Program-made: the position numbers and the translations under genes
In this document: in pieces, positions 58,677 through 64,000 of the stretch
Numbering within the stretch: the stretch's first letter is position 1
How the letters are laid out: every line of letters begins with the position of its first letter
Notes under the pieces: generated by a model
What the model saw: the letters and a program-made list of their open reading frames with translations, nothing else
Database searches by the model: none
What the model was told of the DNA's origin: nothing
DNA from: Streptomyces glaucescens
GTDB lineage: Bacteria; Actinomycetota; Actinomycetes; Streptomycetales; Streptomycetaceae
Direction: 5' to 3'
DNA: 64,000 bases
NCBI RefSeq assembly: GCF_000761215.1
Contig: NZ_CP009438.1
Location: 7,172,501 to 7,236,500, forward strand

Positions 58677-59903
58677 TCAGGGGGTGAGCCGGACCGGCAG
58701 CTCGAAGAGGTCGTTCTGGGTCACCACCGGCTTGTTGCGCAGGGCCGACGCGGGAACCGCGAGGTCGAGGTCCGGGAAGCGGGCGTACAGCGCGGGCAGC
58801 GCCACGCCCGCTTCGAGCCGGGACAGCGCCGCCCCGGGGCACACGTGCGGACCGTGCCCGAAGGAGATGTGCCGGGTGCGCGTCTCGCGGGTGATGTCGA
58901 AGTCGCCCGCCGTCGGACCGTGCGCCAGCTCGTCGCGGCCTATCGCGCCGTACGACACGATGAGCGCGTCCCCGGCGGGCAGCACCTTGTCCCCGACGGG
59001 GACGTCCTCGGTCGCGAACCGGATCAGCACGTGCGAGGTCGGGGTCGACCAGCGCAGCGTCTCCTCGATCACCGCCGGCCAGGGCACCTCGCCGGACAGC
59101 ACCAGCGCCCGCTGCTCCGGGTGCGTGGAGAGGTTGACGACCGCGTTCACGATGAGCGAGATCGTCGTCTCGTGCCCGGCCGCGACCATCAGCTGCAGGG
59201 TGGACACGACCTCCTCGTCGGTCAGCCGGTCGCCGTCCTCGGAGGCCGACAGGAGCGCGCTGGTCAGGTCGTCGCCGGGCGCCGCCCGCTTCGCAGCGAC
59301 CGTCTCGGCCATGATTCCGGCCAGCTCGGTGAGGGTGGCGACCACCTCGTCCGGCGGGGTCTGGGTCGAGAAGAACTTCTCGAACAGCACCTTCAGCCGC
59401 GGCAGTCGGCTCTCGTCGATGCCCATCAGGTCCGCCACGACGTACATGGGCAGCGGGTAGGCGAAGGCGGCCTTGAGGTCGACCACGCCGCCGTCCGCGG
59501 GCAGCGCGTCCAGCAGCCGCCCGGTCAGCTCGGTGATGCGGCCGCGCATCTCCTCCACGCGCCGCGGGGTGAGCGCCTGGGCGACCAGGGTCCGCAGCCG
59601 CCGGTGATCGGCGCCGTCCACGGTCAGCATCGAGCGGCCCGGGTTCACCAGGCCGATCAGCGGCCAGTCCGCCGGGATCTCGCCCCGCTGCCAGGCGCCC
59701 CACCGGTTGATGTCCTTCACCAGGCGCGGGTCGGTCAGCAGGGCCTTCGCCTCCGCGTGCCGGGTGACGGCCCACACGGGAACACCGCCGGGCAGCTCCA
59801 CCGCCGCGAGCGGTCCCGCCGCGCGCAGCTTCGCGCTCTCGCCGTCCAGGTCGGTGACGAAGGGGTCCAGGGGGATCCGCACGTCTGCGGTGCCGGGCGT
59901 CAT
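58677..59903 (-). CDS. Cytochrome P450 (CYP154-like), conservon-linked
   Basis: 408 residues, soluble bacterial P450. I-helix AGHETT, K-helix ExxR as EETLRWS, and haem loop SFGHGPHVCPGAALSRLE with the Cys ligand. WGAWQRGEIPADWPLIGLVN is typical of CYP154-type proteins found in Streptomyces conservons. ATG overlaps the stop of the second P450 (ATGA), so both are one unit. Substrate unknown; electron donors are not encoded nearby. Confidence 0.92.
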   Translation of the reverse strand: MTPGTADVRIPLDPFVTDLDGESAKLRAAGPLAAVELPGGVPVWAVTRHAEAKALLTDPRLVKDINRWGAWQRGEIPADWPLIGLVNPGRSMLTVDGADHRRLRTLVAQALTPRRVEEMRGRITELTGRLLDALPADGGVVDLKAAFAYPLPMYVVADLMGIDESRLPRLKVLFEKFFSTQTPPDEVVATLTELAGIMAETVAAKRAAPGDDLTSALLSASEDGDRLTDEEVVSTLQLMVAAGHETTISLIVNAVVNLSTHPEQRALVLSGEVPWPAVIEETLRWSTPTSHVLIRFATEDVPVGDKVLPAGDALIVSYGAIGRDELAHGPTAGDFDITRETRTRHISFGHGPHVCPGAALSRLEAGVALPALYARFPDLDLAVPASALRNKPVVTQNDLFELPVRLTP

Positions 59904-61123
59904 GGTCTGTTGCCTCCCAGGGCAGGGGTGGGGGTGAACCGCACGGGCAGCTCCGTCAGTCCGCGCAGCCAGGGCGAGGGACGACGGGTCAGGGAGTCGG
60001 CCGGGACCGCCAGGTCGATGTCGGGCAGCCGGTCGAGGACCACCTCGATGGCCGTCCGCGCGATCACCTCGGCGATCTCCTGCGCGGGGAACGGGCAGCG
60101 GTGCTCGCCGTGTCCGAACGAGAAGTGCGCGCTGTTGCCGCCGGTGAAGGCGGCGGCGTCGGTGCGCACCTGCGGGTCGGCGTTGGCCGCCTGGAGACCG
60201 AGCAGGACGAGGTCGCCGGCGAGGACGTGGCGCCCGCCGAGCTGGGTGTCGCGCGCCGCCCAGCGGCCGGCCACGTTCTGCGTCGGGGTGTCCTCCCACA
60301 GCACCTCGTTCATCGCCTCGGCGACGCTGTGGCGGCCGCCGAACAGGGAGGCCGCGAACCGGTCGTCGGTGAGCATGAGGCGCAGCGAGTTGCCGATCCA
60401 GTCGGCGGTCGGCTGGTGCCCGGCGGCCGTCATCACCATGAGGTCCTGGATGATCTCCTCCTCGGTGAAGCCGTTCGGGTCGGCCAGCATCCGGGACACC
60501 ACGTCGTCGGCGGGCGCCGCCCCGCGCTGCGCGACCAGCTCGGCCATCGACCGGCCCAGGTGCCGCTGGCCGTCGAGGGCCCGCTCGCGCCCGTCGATCA
60601 TGTCGTTGAGGGCGGTGACGAGTCCGCTGCTCTCGTCGTCGGAGAAGCCGTAGAGGCGGGCGAGCACCCGCACCGGCAGCAGCATGGCGTACTGCCCGAC
60701 GAGGTCCGCCGTTCCGGCGGTGCAGACGGCGTCGATCAGCTCGTCGGCGAACCGCTCGCAGTGGCGGCGCAGCACTGCCGGCTCCACGCCCTCCAGCGCC
60801 TTGGCGATCATGCCCGCGCGCTGGTGGTGCCGTTCGCCGACGGTGTAGAGGACGGACGGCTGGTCACGGCCGATCATCGGCAGCAGCGGCCAGTCGTCGG
60901 GGATGTTGTCCCACTGGTTCCACAGGCCCGAGTCGCGGCTGTAGAGGACCGGGTCACCCGTCACCTGGTGCAGTTCCCGGTAGCCGAGCACCAGCCAGGC
61001 CGGTATGCCGCCGTCCAGCAGGACGGGGGCGACCGGGCCGTGGTCACGGCGCATCTCCCGGTACAGCCGGGCGGGTTCGGTCTGGAAGCGGGAGCCGCTG
61101 AGCGGTACGGCGTCGGGGGTCAC
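59900..61123 (-). CDS. Cytochrome P450 (CYP157-like), ExxR motif lost
   Basis: 407 residues. The haem loop SFGHGEHRCPFPAQEIAE is intact, but the K-helix reads NEVLWEDTP, so the normally invariant Arg of ExxR is Trp. The I-helix is AAGHQPTADW. CYP157 proteins of Streptomyces are the known exceptions to ExxR and occur paired with CYP154 in conservons, as here. GTG at 61123 overlaps the GTPase stop by 4 bp. Its activity is uncertain. Confidence 0.92.
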   Translation of the reverse strand: MTPDAVPLSGSRFQTEPARLYREMRRDHGPVAPVLLDGGIPAWLVLGYRELHQVTGDPVLYSRDSGLWNQWDNIPDDWPLLPMIGRDQPSVLYTVGERHHQRAGMIAKALEGVEPAVLRRHCERFADELIDAVCTAGTADLVGQYAMLLPVRVLARLYGFSDDESSGLVTALNDMIDGRERALDGQRHLGRSMAELVAQRGAAPADDVVSRMLADPNGFTEEEIIQDLMVMTAAGHQPTADWIGNSLRLMLTDDRFAASLFGGRHSVAEAMNEVLWEDTPTQNVAGRWAARDTQLGGRHVLAGDLVLLGLQAANADPQVRTDAAAFTGGNSAHFSFGHGEHRCPFPAQEIAEVIARTAIEVVLDRLPDIDLAVPADSLTRRPSPWLRGLTELPVRFTPTPALGGNRP

Positions 61124-61746
61124 ACGGTCTCCCGGAGGGACGAGTCGGTACGAGCGGACCGGTCGCCCAGGTGCCGCTGGATGTGCTGGACCAGAGCGAT
61201 CAGCACCTGCTTGCTGGATTCACGGGAACGGGCGTCGCACTCGACGATCGGCACGTGCGGATCGAGGTCGAGCGCGTCCCGTACGTCCGCGGGATCGTGG
61301 CGGGGGCCGCCGAAGTCGTTGCAGGCCACGATGAACGGGGTGCCGTGCCGCTCCAGGCGGTCGATGGCGTACCAGGAGTCCTCGATCCGCCGGGCGTCGA
61401 GCAGCACCACCGCGCCGAGCGTGCCGGAGAACAGCCGGTCCCACAGGAACCAGAAGCGCTCCTGCCCCGGCGCCCCGAACAGGTAGAGCACGTTGCGCGC
61501 GTCGAGCGTGATGCGCCCGAAGTCGAACGCCACGGTCGTCGCGGTCTTCCCGCGCACCTCGCTGACGTCGTCGACCGGCTCGGAGGCCCGGGTCATCGTC
61601 TCCTCGGTGTTGAGGGGACGGATCTCGCTGACGGACCGGACCATGGTCGTCTTTCCGACGCCGAAACCGCCCACGATGACGATCTTCAGACCGTTGTCGG
61701 CGGAGGCACCCAGCGGGGTGCGCGCGTCAGAGGCTGCGGAGTTCAA
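61120..61746 (-). CDS. cvnD: Conservon GTPase (CvnD-type)
   Basis: 208 residues, small GTPase related to MglA/Rab-like proteins. Walker A GGFGVGKTTMVRS, the switch with TVAFDFGRITL, and LFGAPGQERFWF in place of DxxGQ. It should cycle with the LC7 protein of the same operon. The only usable start is TTG at 61746, within the end of the CvnC gene (20-bp overlap). Fourth gene of a conservon; heterotrimeric-G-protein-like control of the P450 pair has been proposed for such units. Confidence 0.93.
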   Translation of the reverse strand: MNSAASDARTPLGASADNGLKIVIVGGFGVGKTTMVRSVSEIRPLNTEETMTRASEPVDDVSEVRGKTATTVAFDFGRITLDARNVLYLFGAPGQERFWFLWDRLFSGTLGAVVLLDARRIEDSWYAIDRLERHGTPFIVACNDFGGPRHDPADVRDALDLDPHVPIVECDARSRESSKQVLIALVQHIQRHLGDRSARTDSSLRETV

Positions 61747-62074
61747 CGAGCACCTGCTCCAGGATGTCGGGGTCGGGAAGGGCGGACGTACGGGGGTGCC
61801 GGGCGCTGACGCGTCCGGCGGCGAGGAGGTCGGACAGCAGGATCTTGGTGATGCTCACCGGCAGCCCCAGCTCGGCGGCGACCTCCACCACCGCGATGGG
61901 CCGCTGCGCCATCCGCAGGATCGCCACGTGCTCCGACTGCATGCCCGCCGTCGGTTCGCTCTCCGCCACCACCAGGGTGACGAGGTCGAACGGGCTGTCG
62001 GGGCCGGAGCGGGTGCGGCCCCCGGTCAGCGTGTAGAGACGGTCGGGCGCGTCGTCCCTGCCGGGCCGCCTCAT
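61727..62074 (-). CDS. cvnC: DUF742 protein (CvnC-type)
   Basis: 115 residues, DUF742 family: RLYTLTGGRTRSG near the N-terminus, then a winged-helix-like region ILRMAQRPIAVVEVAAELGL and VSITKILLSDLLAAGRVSAR. ATG at 62074 overlaps the stop of the LC7 gene (ATGA). Third conservon gene; molecular role not settled. Confidence 0.93.
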   Translation of the reverse strand: MRRPGRDDAPDRLYTLTGGRTRSGPDSPFDLVTLVVAESEPTAGMQSEHVAILRMAQRPIAVVEVAAELGLPVSITKILLSDLLAAGRVSARHPRTSALPDPDILEQVLVELRSL

Positions 62075-62478
62075 GACGTGCGCGGCTGGGCCGTCAGGTG
62101 CTCGCCCAGCTGCTCCACCAGTTCGCTCATGTTGTGGCCGACCAGACCCGGCTCGGCGTCCTCGGTGGTGACCACGGCGAGATGGGCGCCCTCACCCGCC
62201 TCGACGATGAAGAGGGTGCCGCCGTAGAACTCGGTCATCGACGAGCGCACCCCGCCGCTGCCGTCGCCGAACTCCATCGACGCGCCGTGCGACAGCGACT
62301 GGATCCCGGCCGCTATCGCGGCGAGCTGGTCCGCCTGGTCGACCGTCAGCTCCGGCGTACGGCAGAGCTTGAGCCCGTCGCGGGAGAGCACCAGTGCGTG
62401 CCGCGCGCCCGGCGTGCGCTCCAAGAGCCCTTCGATGAGCCAGGTGAGCTTCTCGTCGGCGGTGGTCGTGCCGGTCAT
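62071..62478 (-). CDS. cvnB: Roadblock/LC7 domain protein (CvnB-type)
   Basis: 135 residues, Roadblock/LC7 fold: LTWLIEGLLERTPGARHALV, LSRDGLKLCRTPELT, QLAAIAAGIQSLSHGASMEF and FIVEAGEGAHLAVVTTEDAE. LC7 proteins bind small GTPases and may act as their activating partner. ATG overlaps the kinase stop (ATGA). Second conservon gene. Confidence 0.94.
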   Translation of the reverse strand: MTGTTTADEKLTWLIEGLLERTPGARHALVLSRDGLKLCRTPELTVDQADQLAAIAAGIQSLSHGASMEFGDGSGGVRSSMTEFYGGTLFIVEAGEGAHLAVVTTEDAEPGLVGHNMSELVEQLGEHLTAQPRTS

Positions 62479-64000
62479 GAGGTGGTGTCGCCTTCCGGGT
62501 GCGAGGGGGTCGGTACGTCGGGGGACGCTTCGGTGGGACGGGTGCGCGCAGCGGTTTCGCCGGGCGGCTCGGCGCGGCCGGTGGTCCCGGGCTCGAACGC
62601 GCGGGGAACCGCGGGACGGTCGTGCGCCTCCGGCGGCGGGTCCGCCGCGGCGGCCTCGACCCGAACGGCCGGCCCGGAACCGGGCGGCGGCTCCGCCGGG
62701 ACCTGCCCGAGGGCGGTGTCCGCGGCGGGGCGGTGCCGGGGCACGTGCTGTCCCGCCGTCCCGGCCTCGGTCTCCTCCGGCGGCATCCGCTCGGCCGTCC
62801 CGGGCCGGGGCCGCTCCGGCATCTCCCGAGACTGCGCCGCCTCCGCGTCGGGCGGCTGCGGCAGCGCGTGGCGGCCCGTCGTCTCCGAGGACGACTCGGC
62901 CGCGCGGACCGCGCGGCGGAAGTCGCCGAAACGGGCGGCCCTCGCCTTCAGGCCGCCGGCGGCCTCCTCGGGGCGGGGCGCGTCGGCGCGGGAGGTGGCG
63001 CGGGCCCGCTCGGCGGCGGCCAGGGTGCGGCCCCGGCGGCGTTTCGGCAGGCCGCCGGCCGCGCCCGTGGACGGCTCCCGCTCGACCCGCTCGTGGACCG
63101 GGGTGGTCGTGGCGGGGCGCGGGGCGGGGAGGGACGGGGTGTCCTTCACCGGTCGCGGGGCGGCGGGGGCCTCCGTGAGGATGTCCTGCGGGAGGAGGAC
63201 GAGGACGCCGGTTCCGCCGCGCGCCGACGGCCGGAACGAGACCTTCATGCCGTGCTTGCGGGCGAGGCGGCCCACCACGGCGAGGCCCAGCCGGGTACCG
63301 GTCAGTCCGCCCAGCTCGGTCACGTCACCCGAGACGGCCCGTTCCGCGCGGCGCAGCTGGAGGTCGCTCATGACGAGCCCGCTGTCCTCGACGGAGACGA
63401 TGACCCCGGCCGGCACCTCCTCGACGTAGACGTGCACCTCGGCGCTGGGCGGGGAGAAGTTGGCGGCGTTGTCGAGCAGTTCGGCCAAGGCGTGCATGAC
63501 GCCCTCCGCGGCGTGCCCGGCCACCGCCGTGCTGCTGGCGGCGTGCAGCCGGACGCGCTGGTATCCGCTGATGCGGCCCATGGCGCCGCGCAGGATGGAC
63601 TCCATCGGGATGGGACGGGCCCAGCGGCGACCGGAGCGGGCACCGGTGAGCACGGCGACGGAGTCGGCGAGCCGCCCCGCCTGCGCGGTGCGGTGGTCCA
63701 GGTGCAGCAGGTCGGCCAGGACGTCCTCGTCGCTGTGGCGTTCCTCCATGGCACGCAGGTCGGCGAGGGTGCCGGTGGCGAGCGCCTGCATGCGGGCGGC
63801 GGCGTTGGCGGTCGCGGCGATGGCCGCGGCCCGCTCGGCGGCGGCGCGTTCGGCCTTCTCGGACAGCCGCCGCACTTCTTCGTCGAGATGGGCCCGTTCG
63901 GCCGCGTGCTCCTGGGTGAGCCGGTCCCGCTCGCGGGCGAACTCCTCCAGCAGGCGCGTGCGTTCGTGGGTCGCGGCGTCCGTCAGCCGCTGGTGCTCCT
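62475..64000 (-). CDS. cvnA: Conservon sensor histidine kinase-like protein (CvnA-type, partial)
   Basis: Runs off the right edge; the last ~507 residues are visible. A coiled coil at the edge (ERDRLTQEHAAERAHLDEEV) leads into HisKA-like helices (LHLDHRTAQAGRLADSVAVL) and an HATPase domain with ELLDNAANFSPP (N box), EDSGLVMSD and GTRLGLAVVGRLARKHG. The C-terminal ~190 residues are low-complexity Pro/Glu/Arg-rich. The conserved His in DHRTAQ is typical of nitrate/sensor-like conservon kinases. Expected to have an N-terminal membrane sensor outside the window. Confidence 0.92.
   Translation of the reverse strand, partial: EHQRLTDAATHERTRLLEEFARERDRLTQEHAAERAHLDEEVRRLSEKAERAAAERAAAIAATANAAARMQALATGTLADLRAMEERHSDEDVLADLLHLDHRTAQAGRLADSVAVLTGARSGRRWARPIPMESILRGAMGRISGYQRVRLHAASSTAVAGHAAEGVMHALAELLDNAANFSPPSAEVHVYVEEVPAGVIVSVEDSGLVMSDLQLRRAERAVSGDVTELGGLTGTRLGLAVVGRLARKHGMKVSFRPSARGGTGVLVLLPQDILTEAPAAPRPVKDTPSLPAPRPATTTPVHERVEREPSTGAAGGLPKRRRGRTLAAAERARATSRADAPRPEEAAGGLKARAARFGDFRRAVRAAESSSETTGRHALPQPPDAEAAQSREMPERPRPGTAERMPPEETEAGTAGQHVPRHRPAADTALGQVPAEPPPGSGPAVRVEAAAADPPPEAHDRPAVPRAFEPGTTGRAEPPGETAARTRPTEASPDVPTPSHPEGDTTS

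Noticed and set aside
58677..61123. The two P450s as nitration partners of the NOS
   Set aside because: They are about 30 kb away, overlap the conservon GTPase gene and belong to CYP154/CYP157-like types; no evidence links them to the NOS cluster.
1..64000. tRNA, rRNA or transposase genes
   Set aside because: None seen on reading both strands; only the non-coding MITE copies indicate transposition.

Overview
The window is about 72% G+C chromosomal DNA with strong third-position G+C, frequent GTG starts, many ATGA/GTGA overlaps between genes and typical actinomycete families: WhiB, a GAF-ANTAR protein, a conservon (cvnABCD plus two P450s), DUF5133, a CU044_5270 remnant, a PAS/GAF/SpoIIE phosphatase and MAB_1171c. 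All of this points to a Streptomyces species. It looks like an accessory region (chromosome arm): small regulators, secreted hydrolases and a good number of broken genes.

Layout. 0-25 kb: a sugar oxidoreductase/ThuA pair; two MerR systems, each with a 19-bp-spacer promoter (one drives an aldo/keto reductase, the other a two-domain alpha/beta hydrolase); small membrane proteins; a 1167-residue HEAT-repeat protein; a STAS anti-sigma antagonist flanked by two paralogous small proteins; two copies of a MITE that each supply the TAG stop codon of the adjacent gene; and a run of secreted proteins (trypsin-like protease, CAP-domain, DUF1906, SGNH hydrolase). 25-27 kb: a PAS-PAS-GAF-PP2C phosphatase.

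27.5-35.2 kb holds the most notable coding block: a compact, partly translationally coupled minus-strand operon of acyl-CoA-dehydrogenase-like flavoprotein, thioester-reductase-like protein, class III aminotransferase, SRPBCC protein, flavin reductase, short-chain dehydrogenase, fatty-acid-hydroxylase-type membrane di-iron enzyme and nitric oxide synthase. Next to it are an MmpL exporter and a two-component system. Together they look like a biosynthetic cluster for a long-chain, hydroxylated amine with an NO-dependent or N-oxidation step; I do not recognise it as a described pathway. 40-45 kb: an orphan CmtR-like ArsR regulator and a four-gene XRE / HEXXH peptidase / MAB_1171c / FAD-oxidoreductase operon.

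45-55 kb is a patchwork: small exported proteins, GAF-ANTAR, DUF5133, WhiB, a low-G+C island with two small beta-rich proteins, a Cys-pair microprotein, and two copies of a ~115-nt structured element (48182 and 50965) whose helices are conserved by compensatory base changes while an 18-nt loop is almost invariant. Each copy is followed by a terminator. Then come a truncated membrane protein, a LexA-boxed Y-family-polymerase-like gene, a CHAP-domain exported protein and an HTH-membrane-extracellular protein. 56-64 kb: a TetR/carboxylesterase divergon and the conservon, whose CYP157-like member has lost the ExxR arginine. No tRNA, rRNA, CRISPR, integrase or transposase gene was seen.
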